DNA of 20,446 bases, from contig RPFO01000027.1 of NCBI GenBank assembly GCA_009746045.1, positions 2,856,733 to 2,877,178 of the forward strand, in the 5' to 3' direction. The stretch's first letter is position 1. Each line of letters begins with the position of its first letter. Positions 8,222-17,400 of the stretch are shown here, one piece after another. Below the pieces are notes generated by a model. It was given only the letters and a program-made list of their open reading frames with translations, was not told the origin of the DNA and ran no database searches. The translations under genes and the position numbers were made by a program. This DNA is from Mesostigma viride (Eukaryota; Streptophyta; Mesostigmatophyceae; Mesostigmatales; Mesostigmataceae).

Positions 8222-9440
8222 GGTGCCAATACAAAGTAGAGGAACCTTCAACCCCTGTACACAATGAGAGGGAGGGAGGGCGCCCTAGCTTCTCTCACTG
8301 CCACCGCCCACCAGTCGGTGGGCAGGCCACATCGAGCGCTCTATCCACACGGGGCCGGGGCGCATCACTGTGGGACAACCATTATTAACGATACCAGAGG
8401 TAGGCTGAAGCATAGCTGATGCTGTACAAGAAAGGTGAAGTGGGCTCAACGGGCGTCTGCTAAAAGGCATAAGCTAATGGCCACGCTGAGCCATGGCTGG
8501 GCTAATGTGATTGCGTTCATGCCACTCTAAACCGTTGGGGCTACTCTAAGCCGTTGGGGCTACTCTAAGCCGTTGGGGCTAGATCAGTATACTATGCTCG
8601 AGAAATACATGGCAAGTCATGCTATAATGTAAAAGCTATGTCGATTGCCCTCTTCTAGACAGCTGGCTAGAATCTATTCTGGGGGAGCCCTAGGGGGCGT
8701 CGACAGTTTGTTGTTTACATGAAGGTCATGAAGTGTGATACTCATCCACTGCATGGTATATAGATTGCTAATTGAACTAATTCCTTATTACAACCATGAA
8801 CTTATTGATAGGTATACGATTCGACCCAAAATCTTGATACAGTATGCAATAAAACGTGAACAGGATAGCACATACCAGATCAAAACCGCAGATTAATTAC
8901 CTTCCTTGCTGGAGCTAGCCGGATGCCCACCTCATCGATGTAGCTGCGAGCCGCTTTCCTGGCCGTCGTCGCCAATAAAACATGTCAGCAATATATTTTA
9001 CACATCTATCCGCGTACAAACGTATCGACTTATTTCCCGCCTTGTAACAGTTAGCACATGCACGGCGACCGACCTGGTCGCTGATCAAACGAGGTTGCTG
9101 CACCGAGCATAGGGTCGAGACATATCTGCGCACACCCAGGCGTTGCCTGGCAATGATATACGCTGTTTAGGACCTATGGATCATGCCTGCAAAATTGCAG
9201 TTCAAAATGTCAAGCCATGCTCCCATACCAGTCAGATTTCTGCACCTCCATGGCCGCGGAGGTCAACTGTCATATTTATGCAAGTCGGTCTCGTTTTGCC
9301 ATCGTTTACCCACGCCGTCAACTGGCAGAGATGACAAGCGGGACCAACCGTAGGCCCGTACTCCCCGAGTACGGTTCAGGCTGCGTACCTGCCTAGGTCA
9401 GCAACGCCAAAACTAGCTCTGGCGCCAAATTCCGGAGCCG
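8222..9440. other. Long stretch without a recognisable gene inside the nested element
   Basis: I find no convincing coding frame. Visible structure: a hairpin with stem GCCCACC and loop AGTC (8306-8323), and three copies of a 19-bp unit starting CCGTTGGGG (8532-8580). A short minus-strand frame at 8915-9133 is rich in Arg/Cys/Tyr but matches nothing I know. Confidence 0.4.
8532..8580 (+). repeat. 19-bp tandem repeat, three copies
   Basis: CCGTTGGGGCTACTCTAAG begins at 8532 and 8551, with a partial third copy at 8570. The preceding CCACTCTAA suggests a decayed earlier copy. Confidence 0.8.
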
Positions 9441-9584
9441 GGCGCCGTATAATACGCGAAAAATACGTATTATGCGCCGTATTTGCGTTGAGAACGCAAT
9501 ACGGCGTATTTCTAGTACGTTAGTACGCCAAACCTCGCCGTATTGTATAATACGGCGTATTTACCGTATTATACGGCGTATTGG

Positions 9585-10062
9585 CGTACGCTGGGCCCGC
9601 CAAGGCCCTTAACATCCCCTTTGGTTTGCACATTAGAAATGAGGATTTGTACGCTGATTCGCCCTATGTTTCCCACATTATTAGGCACAGGCGCCTGGGC
9701 CTAGCCGGGCACCTGGCCCGCACAGATCAGGTAGACACATCAGATAGACTAGCTGGTACCAAACCCGCCCAGCCTGGGCGATATGTCCTCACCTGGCGTG
9801 CCCCCCGGGCCGCGCGCGGCAGGGCCGCCACCCGTGGACTTTTCGTGATAGACTCGGCATGGACATGTGCTACACTAGACGCGACGGGCTCACGCCCGGG
9901 CAGCCTCCTGGTTTGTCTGTGATATGGAGGCAGATGGTACGCAAGGATAGATGGCAAGTAGTAATGAAGGAGACCACCCCCAAGTCTGTGGGGGCTCCGC
10001 GTGTGACCGCGTATGGCATTCATGAGCGATTCGGGCCGCGGTGCCCACACCCCTGTAACTAG
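9585..10062 (+). pseudogene. LINE C-terminal region after the insertion
   Basis: The first frame carries ALNIPFGLHIRNEDLYA, VSHIIRHRRLGLAGHLAR and DQVDTSDRLAG. The RRL-x-L-A-G-H-x-x-R block is the usual signature a short way after the thumb in LINE proteins. The frame then changes near 9850 to one ending DRWQVVMKETTPKSVGA and GIHERFGPRCPHPCN, with the stop at 10060. This is the direct continuation of the RT-bearing segment ending at 7890, which is the evidence for the nested insertion. Confidence 0.7.
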
Positions 10063-10164
10063 GACCTAGATAGCTTACACCATCCATTCCATCCCATGTT
10101 CCCCTCCCACTGAGGACTTATGCTCACGTGACGCAGTCATGTGTCTATTAAATTAAAATTTAAA
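10063..10164 (+). mobile_element. LINE 3' UTR with palindrome and AT-rich end
   Basis: Contains CACGTGACGCAGTCATGTG (10124-10142), the inverted partner of 8203-8221, and ends in ATTAAATTAAAATTTAAA directly before the right 12-bp duplication. Confidence 0.55.
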
Positions 10165-10176
10165 ATGGCTCAGCAC
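10165..10176 (+). repeat. Right candidate LINE target-site duplication
   Basis: ATGGCTCAGCAC, identical to 5743-5754. Confidence 0.6.
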
Positions 10177-10187
10177 CGCCTAATTAG

Positions 10188-10336
10188 TAAGTAAGTAAGT
10201 ACTTGCTAATAAGTACTATGCTAATCTCATTAGAAAAATAATTACGCAAACAGACAAATATCAAGAAGGAGACAACCAGCGAAGGCCAGAAATCGGCCAG
10301 AAATATCGTCTGCATCATGCCCCAACCACATGCCGT
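10188..10336 (+). repeat. Dispersed direct repeat, partner of 5306-5430
   Basis: Shares the TAAGTAAGTAAGTACTTG, AGTACTATGCTAATCTCATT and ATATCGTCTGCATCAT blocks with 5306-5430. It additionally holds AGGAGACAACCAGCGAAGG and CCAGAAATCGG, which recur at about 11893-11930. Confidence 0.65.
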
Positions 10337-10498
10337 TATAGTTGTCTCACTTCATATACCGTTGTCTCCTTGATATACCGCCTTTATTATTTCATATACC
10401 GATATTTATTATTTCATATACCGCCTTTATTAATTAATTAATAAAATTAAGTAATTAAACTCGTGCTCCCGTTGGGGAGTCACGGAGCATTTACCCGG
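10337..10498. repeat. Short AT-rich tandem units and a TTAA tract leading into a CTCGTGCTCCC module
   Basis: TTTATTATTTCATATACCG-type units occur about three times (10348-10430). GTTGTCTCCTTGATAT (10361-10376) is the reverse complement of a motif found at 1937, 10256 and 11893. A TTAATTAA tract follows, and then ACTCGTGCTCCCGTTGGGG, a variant of the element end at 2571 and 19706, directly before the microsatellite. Confidence 0.55.
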
Positions 10499-11179
10499 TG
10501 GATGGATGGAGGGATGGATGGATGGATGGATGGATGGATGGATGGATGGATGGATGGATGGATGGATGGATGGATGGATGGATGGATGGATGGATGGATG
10601 GATGGATGGATGGATGGATGGATGGATGGATGGATGGATGGATGGATGGATGGATGGATGGATGGATGGATGGATGGATGGATGGATGGATGGATGGATG
10701 GATGGATGGATGGATGGATGGATGGATGGATGGATGGATGGATGGATGGATGGATGGATGGATGGATGGATGGATGGATGGATGGATGGATGGATGGATG
10801 GATGGATGGATGGATGGATGGATGGATGGATGGATGGATGGATGGATGGATGGATGGATGGATGGATGGATGGATGGATGGATGGATGGATGGATGGATG
10901 GATGGATGGATGGATGGATGGATGGATGGATGGATGGATGGATGGATGGATGGATGGATGGATGGATGGATGGATGGATGGATGGATGGATGGATGGATG
11001 GATGGATGGATGGATGGATGGATGGATGGATGGATGGATGGATGGATGGATGGATGGATGGATGGATGGATGGATGGATGGATGGATGGATGGATGGATG
11101 GATGGATGGATGGATGGATGGATGGATGGATGGATGGATGGATGGATGGATGGATGGATGGATGGATGGATGGATGGAT
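10499..11179. repeat. TGGA tetranucleotide microsatellite, about 170 units
   Basis: About 680 bp of uninterrupted TGGA, with a single GGGA-type variant near the left end (10509-10513). The plus strand could be read as repeating Trp-Met-Asp-Gly and the minus strand as His-Pro-Ser-Ile; both are artefacts of a 12-base period, not genes. Confidence 0.97.
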
Positions 11180-11321
11180 CACTATACTTTTCGTCCGAGG
11201 GTGGTAAAAGGCATCCGAGGAGTAAATTACGAGGTGGTAAGTTACTCCGCTTTTACTCTTACCGTTTGTATACGAGTTCGGATCTTTCTCGTAAGCTACG
11301 AGTTAGATCCGAGGTAAGATC

Positions 11322-11640
11322 CGACGTCGTAATTTACGAGGTAGTAATTTACGAGGTAGTAATTTACGAGGTAGTAATTTACGAGGTAGTAATTTACGAG
11401 GTAGTAATTTACGAGGTAGTAATTTACGAGGTAGTAATTTACGAGGTAGTAATTTACGAGGTAGTAATTTACGAGGTAGTAATTTACGAGGTCGTAATTT
11501 ACGAGGTAGTAATGTACGAGGTAGTAATGTACGAGGTAGTAATTTACGAGGTAGTAATTTACGAGGTAGTAATTTACGAGGTAGTAATGTACGAGGTAGT
11601 AATTTACGAGTTGATAGTCTACGAGCGGTTAAATTACGAG
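11322..11640. repeat. 15-bp minisatellite GTAGTAATTTACGAG, about 21 units
   Basis: Near-perfect 15-base units with scattered single-base variants (GTCGTAATTTACGAG, GTAGTAATGTACGAG). More diverged relatives with the TACGAG core extend left to about 11200 and right to about 11690. The unit length keeps one frame open, reading Val-Val-Ile-Tyr-Glu repeats, but there is no sign of a real gene. Confidence 0.95.
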
Positions 11641-12068
11641 TTGGTAACTTACGTGCAGAACTCTACATATCGTAATTTACAAGTTGTAACTTAAGATGTA
11701 GTTGTCTACTCTATACTATGTTTTTAATTTGTGCAATGTCCATCATCATTCATGAAATGAGCCTAAAAGAGTTTATTATTTCATATTTAAGCATAAAACA
11801 AAGTTTTTGTCTTAACTTCACCAATATGTCTTCATTCTCACATTTCAGCCGATGTCCTTGTCGCATTTATAATACATTGAAACTCTAACACAAGACATCA
11901 AGGAGACAACCATCGCAGGCCAGAAATCGGGAGAATCCGGAGCATGGTAGCACAAGACATGATCAGATAACCAAGTCGGCTGATGACATCCTTAAATATT
12001 TATTGGCTTTGCTATCATCCATTGGATTGCGTGACAAACTCGCTCGAGGCACCAATGGGTGGGGTCTT
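11641..12068. other. Spacer left of the minus-strand gene, nothing coding seen
   Basis: AT-rich, with decayed minisatellite copies at the left and the AAGGAGACAAC / GGCCAGAAATCGG repeat piece at 11893-11930 (shared with 10256-10296). From about 12030 the sequence becomes GC-rich, forming the 3' flank of the minus-strand gene. Confidence 0.4.
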
Positions 12069-13490
12069 CTACAAAGGTGCTGACTGGGGCTCGGCCGGCA
12101 GTGAGTGCGTGACATCCCCGCTCGCGGCGCCGATGGGTGTGGTCTCCTCGGCAGGTGCTGATGTGCGCTCGCTTGGTGCGCTCGAGGCGCCGATGCTTGC
12201 GCGGGAGTGCGAGTTTGCGCTTGCGTCAGAGTAGGGCCACGGGTTGTTTATGTTGTCGAACAAGACACGCGTTGGCACATTCCGGTAGAAGCACGCGTCC
12301 TCGCCACCTCCTTGAAACATTCCTCCACGTCGTCCCACTCGCGCCTTGGCCCATCCGCATCAGGCTCAGCTTCAGGGACGCCTCGCGCACCTTCTTCTTG
12401 TCCCAGCACTTGGAGGCGATGTCTTCCCAATCTTCCCACAGCTCAGGCCGCTTGTCCCGCACCTCCTGCTTGTGGTGTCATCATCACACGGCAAGTACAT
12501 TCATTTTAACCATGCATGCATTGAACAAACAATATAAGTCATTGTTGGCATACAAAAACTAAATGTAGTGACATGCAGTATAGGCCTATGTACCAATGTG
12601 TTAAAGAAAGTAAGCGCATGCCACGAAACAATGATAAGAAGGCTGCTTACCTGCACCGTGAAGTGCAACATCTTCAGATAGTACAAAAGTACCACGCGGC
12701 GAAGTCCTCCTTCAGCCATGCTGGAAGGTCGGCGTACTTCTTGATGCGATTGGTGGTGGCCGTCCCCACCAACCACGGCGTGTAGTCGTCAGACACCCGC
12801 ATGAGGCCAAACTTGAACAAGTTGGACCGGTGGTTGGCCAGGCGCTTGATCAGCGCAGCCCGGACTTGAACGTAATCCTCCGCAGGAACCGAGTCGGCGG
12901 GGCTTCTCACGATGCCCGACTCCTGGAAGAACATGGCGATCGCGCCACGCAGACCCATCTCCCTGACGGACCGCTCCTGGTCCAGCTGAACCTCTTTCCC
13001 GACATCACCGCGAATGGACAAGCAATGACGGGAGAGGTGTTCGACAGCCGCCGAAAAGCTGGGGTCGTCTTCTGCAAACGTGCAATGTGCAAGATAGAGA
13101 AAGTGCGAAGTTAGAAATCTGGAATAATGAATCGTGTAAAGCAAAAAAGTTCAGCAAATAAGCTAATAATGCGTAATGTGCAACCCACGAAATTCTTGGG
13201 CAGTTTGGTGCCCAGTCGCGTCATGAGACTGGCGACGTCTTGTCTCAGGGCCGCCACCTCCTGCCTGAGGCCCTCCTCCGCCCTGTTGGCCGCGATTTGC
13301 AAGTTCCTGCCGGAGGAGGTTTGGCCGGTGCCTCCGGGCCCATATCGTCGTCCTCGCCGGAGGACGACGAGGAAGAGGAATCGGATTCGGATTCGGATTC
13401 TGAGGTCAAGTGGCGGCTTTTCTTGCGCCGCCGGCCCATGTCCTCCTCCTCCCGCGACATCATGGCCTTCTTCTTGAGCTTGGGCGCCAT
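12069..13490 (-). pseudogene. Unrecognised multi-exon gene divergent to the transposase, frameshifted
   Basis: I do not recognise this family. On the minus strand an ATG at 13490 opens MAPKLKKKAMMSREEEDMGR, a basic start, then a Ser/Glu/Asp-rich acidic run (ESESESDSSSSSSS). After a frame change near 13310-13325 comes a probable coiled coil (AANRAEEGLRQEVAALRQDV). A phase-compatible intron is 13184-13072 (acceptor TTTGCAG). Exon 2, 13071-12651, contains FSAAVEHLSRHCLSI, GAIAMFFQESGIV, LIKRLANHRSNLFKF and YADLPAWLKEDFAAWY, then shifts frame before YYLKMLHFTVQ. Donor CAG|GTAAGC is at 12651 and the acceptor at 12466. The last exon (RPELWEDWEDIASKCWDKKK, then WDDVEECFKEVA, then YRNVPTRVLFDNINNPWPY) changes frame twice and ends at 12069. 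The four shifts suggest a decayed copy or assembly indels. It may be an accessory gene of the transposon. Confidence 0.5.
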
Positions 13491-13560
13491 AGAAACTGAT
13501 GAGCTGCGCGTAAACGTTAACTGGAGTCACCTACGGTGGTGAAGACGTGAAGGCGCACTT

Positions 13561-13607
13561 TCAAATTTCGCGTGCACTCCTGGTGCACTGTCAAATTTCG
13601 CGTACAC
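13561..13607. promoter_or_regulatory. Pair of 17-bp direct repeats upstream of the minus-strand gene
   Basis: TCAAATTTCGCGTGCAC (13561-13577) and TCAAATTTCGCGTACAC (13591-13607) are 30 bp apart, about 70 bp upstream of the minus-strand ATG. The position suits a regulatory or transposase-binding site; function is inferred only from position and repetition. Confidence 0.35.
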
Positions 13608-13709
13608 ACGTGGTTGCAGCCATCCGACGGCTACAACCCCAGTGGTCAGGGGCAAACCAAACATCGCACGGTACACGTTCTTGCGGCATCGCTGTCAGGT
13701 CACCCTATA

Positions 13710-14211
13710 ACGCGGCAACCCGCTGTTATACTGGCGGCAGTTGTGTACCACCCCCCGCCTTCCCACGGCAGGTACGCAGCGACTCGCTGTTGTGCTGGCT
13801 GCAGTTGTGTACCACCTGTACGGTATTTGTGTACCACCCCCTCCTTCCCACGGCAGGTACGCAGCGACTCGCTGTTGTCCTGGCTGCAGTTGTGTACCAC
13901 CTGTACGGTATTTGTGTACCACCCCCCTCCTTCCCACGGCAGGTACGCAGCGACTCGCTGTTGTCCTGGCTGCAGTTGTGTACCACCTGTACGGTATTTG
14001 TGTACCACCCCCCTCCTTCCCACGGCAGGTACGCAGCGACTCGCTGTTGTCCTGGCTGCAGTTGTGTACCACCTGTACGGTATTTGTGTACCACCCCCTC
14101 TTTCCCACGGCAGGTACGCAGCGACCCGCTGTCGACCTGGCTGCAGTTGTGTACCACCTGTACGGTATTTGTGTACCACCCCCCTCCTTCCCGCGGCAGT
14201 TGTGTACCACC
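13710..14211. repeat. 86-bp tandem array between the divergent genes
   Basis: CGGCAGGTACGCAGCGAC starts at 13765, 13851, 13937, 14023 and 14108, a period of 86 then 85 bases, with partial copies on each side. Each unit holds two copies of GTGTACCACC. The overlapping long frames on both strands come from the repeat and are not genes. The array lies in the intergenic space of the divergent pair, where it could carry promoters or transposase-binding sites. Confidence 0.9.
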
Positions 14212-14420
14212 TTCGGTTTAGTTAGGTATTGGTATAAGCCTCGTGTTGTAATTGCTGTACGTCCATGGCGTTTGTTGCAACTGGAGGTGTATACAATATT
14301 AATGGGACGACACTGCATGGCAACGATGCGCACGGAATTGTCAGCCTGACAAGCAAATGAGCTGGCTGAAGACTCGTCGATCTCAGGCATATTACAAGTC
14401 CCCCCAAAAGTCGTTCGTAG

Positions 14421-17400
14421 GTGAGGCCATTGAACGTTCTCGTCGTCAGGCATCCCTTCTCGTTCCCCGATATCGGTCCACAACCGCTCGTCGCGCGCCC
14501 CAATGTCGGTGCCTCCTGGTCCGTTCCCAGCGGCGGGAACGACGGAGCCAAACGGCGAAGGCTGTTTGGTGAGCCACGCCAGGAATGCCCGCAAGGTGAA
14601 CAGCTGTTGAAGACCGCCGAAGCTGTTGAAGTGGCTGAAGTGGATACACGGTCGCCGGAGCCCGATGCGGCGGGCATGGAAGGCGTAGAGCCTGCTGAGC
14701 CGCGCCCTGATGACTCAATGGAGGAGGAATGGGGGGCGATGGCGGAGGAGGAGTTTACGGCAGACGGTGGGGCAGGGGGGGCGATGGCGGAGGAGGGGCT
14801 TACGACAGACGGTGGGGGAGGAACGGCTGGTGATGTTGAGGCCGGCGCCGGCCGTGCATCAAGAAACCCATGGGCATGGTCTAAGCCGTTGTCTGGGAAC
14901 GCGGATTTTACACAGGCTTCGCTTTTCTGCATAGCCACGGAGTTTGGTCTTCCTGATAAGTGCATCGAAGCGTTTCAGGAACTGGCGAAGCACCCACAAT
15001 ACAGTGTGACCAGCCACGGGGAGTTCGGCGTGGCTAGGAGACGGTCATTGGAGAAGGGCCTGCCCCTTGCGGACGCACTGACTGTGAATTGGGTCCCAGC
15101 GGAGGCAGAGGGCGATCCTTTGCGTGAGGCAGTCAAGTTCACTTACATCAGCATACAGTCAACGCTATCCGCTCTGCTGCAGAATGAGTCGTTCACGGGG
15201 AAACTGTTACTAGAACACGAGATGAATGAGGATCGGCGTGTGTGGACTTTCAATCAGACCCAGTTTTACAACACCCATCCAACAGTTCAACAACAGGAGG
15301 TGCAGCTTCCCGCCTTGGCAGCAAGTTCCAGTGAGAAGCGGCAGAGTGTCGTCCGCATTGGGGACACCATCATGGTGTTAATGGACAACAACAAGGGGCA
15401 GCGAAAGCGAGAAGAACTTTGCCTTGTCCGCGCTGTCTTCATGCAAGTAAACGCTGACGGGACTCGTGAGCCATGGGCGAAAGTCCGGTAAGTGGCACGG
15501 ATGGTGCTTTTGTGTCGATGTACACTCATCATGATATGCCCTTGGGATTGCACATGCTGAGTTAATTGCATTCTGCTGAAAACAGATTGGTGTCGTCCGG
15601 GCTCCCTTGTTGGTTGGTACCAGTTGACCACTATAAACTGCCGTAATGGGCATGCATCCGGGCCAGTGCAAGCATGGTTATTAAACTGGTTTGTGGGAAG
15701 TGCAATGTTTGCACCATATATCAAGTATGATGACAGTGTTTATGCAGCAATGTGGTGTGTTTAGAGACCAAATAATGTCGTAGCCTTTTTGGTCCTGCAT
15801 GAGCGCAAAGTTCCGAACACTATTTTCCCGAGGTTAGCCACTCCTCGGCATCCTCGGCATCCTAAATTGAGACCACGCTGCGCAGGATGACACAGAGTGC
15901 ACTACATTTGGTGGGAGGATATTGACGTGTGCACGTCCAGCACGCTTGGATGGATCTAGTATTGTATATTGATGACAACGCTATATATTTGCCCGCCGTC
16001 ATGATGCCTGCAGGTTCTTCTACCGCGCAAGGGATTGTCCGGGGGGGACCGTACCGCGGGATGCCGATCGTGTCAGTGAGGTCTTCTGGACGAAGCATGA
16101 GCAGGAGATCTCTTTACTGAACTACGGGGGTCACATTGACGTGGTTGGCGTCCGTAAGTGGAGGAAATTTGCCGAGGCTGACCGAGAGGGCGGGCGAGTG
16201 TTCTTCATGCGCAGGTCGTACAACCTGTCCCCGGACAAGCCTCGGTACAAGAGGCTGAGATTCTCTAGATGGGAAGCCGAATTCCGCTGTTACCGCCCTT
16301 CTAAGTCTGGTCTACCCATCCTATATTTGGTAGTGGCGTTGTGGGATGACTCATTTGAGGAGTATCTCCATCGGCATGGGACGCTGGAAGCGCATTTGTT
16401 CACTGTTCTGAACATCGAGCGCGCCGACAACAAGTCAAGAGACATGATCTTCCCCATCACCGTGAGAGATACACATGTGCCACGAGAGGCAGTCCTTGAG
16501 TGTCTTGTGGAGGACATGATGCGATGGCAGAGGGCGTGCCCATGCTTGTGAAGTTTCCCAAAACGCCAATGAGCTTTGGGAAATCCGTGTCGCGAACCTG
16601 AACGTGATGGATTCGGCCGCCCGCAACGGCGCGATGGGGCACAAGGGTTGCACCGGCGACAAAGTGAGTGATGTTGTCACGTAGCTTGGTTCGGGGTGCT
16701 GCCCATGTGACCTTGATTATTGGGAAGCTGTGTTGGTTTGTTATCACCGTAACCATCAGCCTTCTTTTATTTCTGCGTACCTTGGTGTGCGGCGCATTGT
16801 GGGTGTGTGCGCCACTGCAGGGATGCCCCTTTTGCAACGTTCACCACGACGACTGGGCGGATGCGACGGTGGACGTGGCGGAGTACATGCGCAGTGAGAA
16901 GCAAACGGCGGAAATATTGGAGGAGATGGAGGGCATGGCGACGGCCACGGCACGGAAAGAGAAGGCGAAGGAGACCGGGGTGATGTATCAGCCGCTGTGG
17001 CCTTGGCGGGATCTTCGATTCTTTGACCGCTACCGGCAGTATCCGATGGATATCTTTCACAATCTGACGTTGGGTCTATGTAAGCAGGTGGCTCGCTACC
17101 TCGAGGAGGATGGAATTCCCACTCGCCAGCACCCGGAGTTGGATGCTTGGGTAAGCGCACACCCCACGCGCGTCGGGAGCCGGCTGCCGCAGGGGAAAGC
17201 TTTTACCTTGTATCCACATTACAAGGGAATGGAGCTGCTGACCCTGCTGTTCCAAATGCCTTTTGCACTTCCCATGCTGCTGCTGAGGAGGCGGAATGAG
17301 GGAGATGATAAGGAGAAAAGGAAGGCCCGGCGGATCAGCAAGATGGTGATGCACCTCGCCAAGTGGGCGCAGATGATGCTTGGTCCCGTTACGTCTCCAA

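Larger units (their letters stand above)
7891..9584. mobile_element. 1.69-kb insertion with CGTATTATACG-rich inverted ends
   Basis: The LINE protein reads up to TKMLPCMCVS just before 7891 and resumes as YAGPAKALNIPFGLHI at 9584, so the DNA between was inserted. The outermost bases are CCAATACG on the left and CGTATTGG on the right, a perfect 8-bp inverted terminus. Both ends are packed with short permutations of CGTATT, AATACG and TATACG: about 90 bp on the left (7891-7975) and 140 bp on the right (9441-9584). CAAAACCTCGGCGTATTG (left) and CAAACCTCGCCGTATTG (right) are also repeated directly. No target-site duplication or transposase is evident, so it looks like a non-autonomous element. Confidence 0.6.
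5755..10164 (+). mobile_element. 5'-truncated APE-type LINE, split by a nested insertion
   Basis: The element starts inside the endonuclease domain and runs through RT to a C-terminal end at 10062 and a short 3' UTR with an A/T-rich terminus. The perfect 12-mer ATGGCTCAGCAC lies immediately before it (5743-5754) and after it (10165-10176), as expected for a target-site duplication. The coding frame shifts at least at ~5837, ~6435, ~7105, ~7310, ~7450 and ~7765, and a 1.69-kb element sits at 7891-9584. It is therefore a dead copy. Without the insertion it is ~2.7 kb. Confidence 0.75.

Noticed and set aside
8915-9133. Minus-strand frame with RRACANCYKAGNKSIRLYADRC, vaguely like a Cys-rich transposase C-terminus
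   Set aside because: Only two or three cysteines, no flanking DDE motifs, and only 72 codons; chance cannot be excluded.
10463-11694. Long open frames (284-398 codons) of repeated Trp-Met-Asp-Gly, His-Pro-Ser-Ile and Val-Val-Ile-Tyr-Glu
   Set aside because: They are produced by the TGGA microsatellite and the 15-bp minisatellite, whose periods avoid stop codons; all frames on both strands are open and there is no non-repeat coding sequence.
12069-12234. Imperfect direct repeat of about 70 bp (CGCTCGAGGC / CGCTCGCGGC with ATGGGTG) as a separate satellite
   Set aside because: It lies inside the last exon of the minus-strand gene and is better explained as an internal duplication in its Ser/Ala/Pro-rich C-terminus.
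13695-14594. Overlapping frames of 140-300 codons on both strands over the 86-bp array
   Set aside because: Several frames on each strand stay open only because the same repeat recurs; residues are just the repeat translated and do not continue into a recognisable domain.
14222-14965. 247-codon minus-strand frame opposite transposase exon 1
   Set aside because: It is antisense to an acidic, GC-rich exon whose plus-strand frame continues into conserved transposase domains; the minus frame is low-complexity Pro/Ser/Ala.
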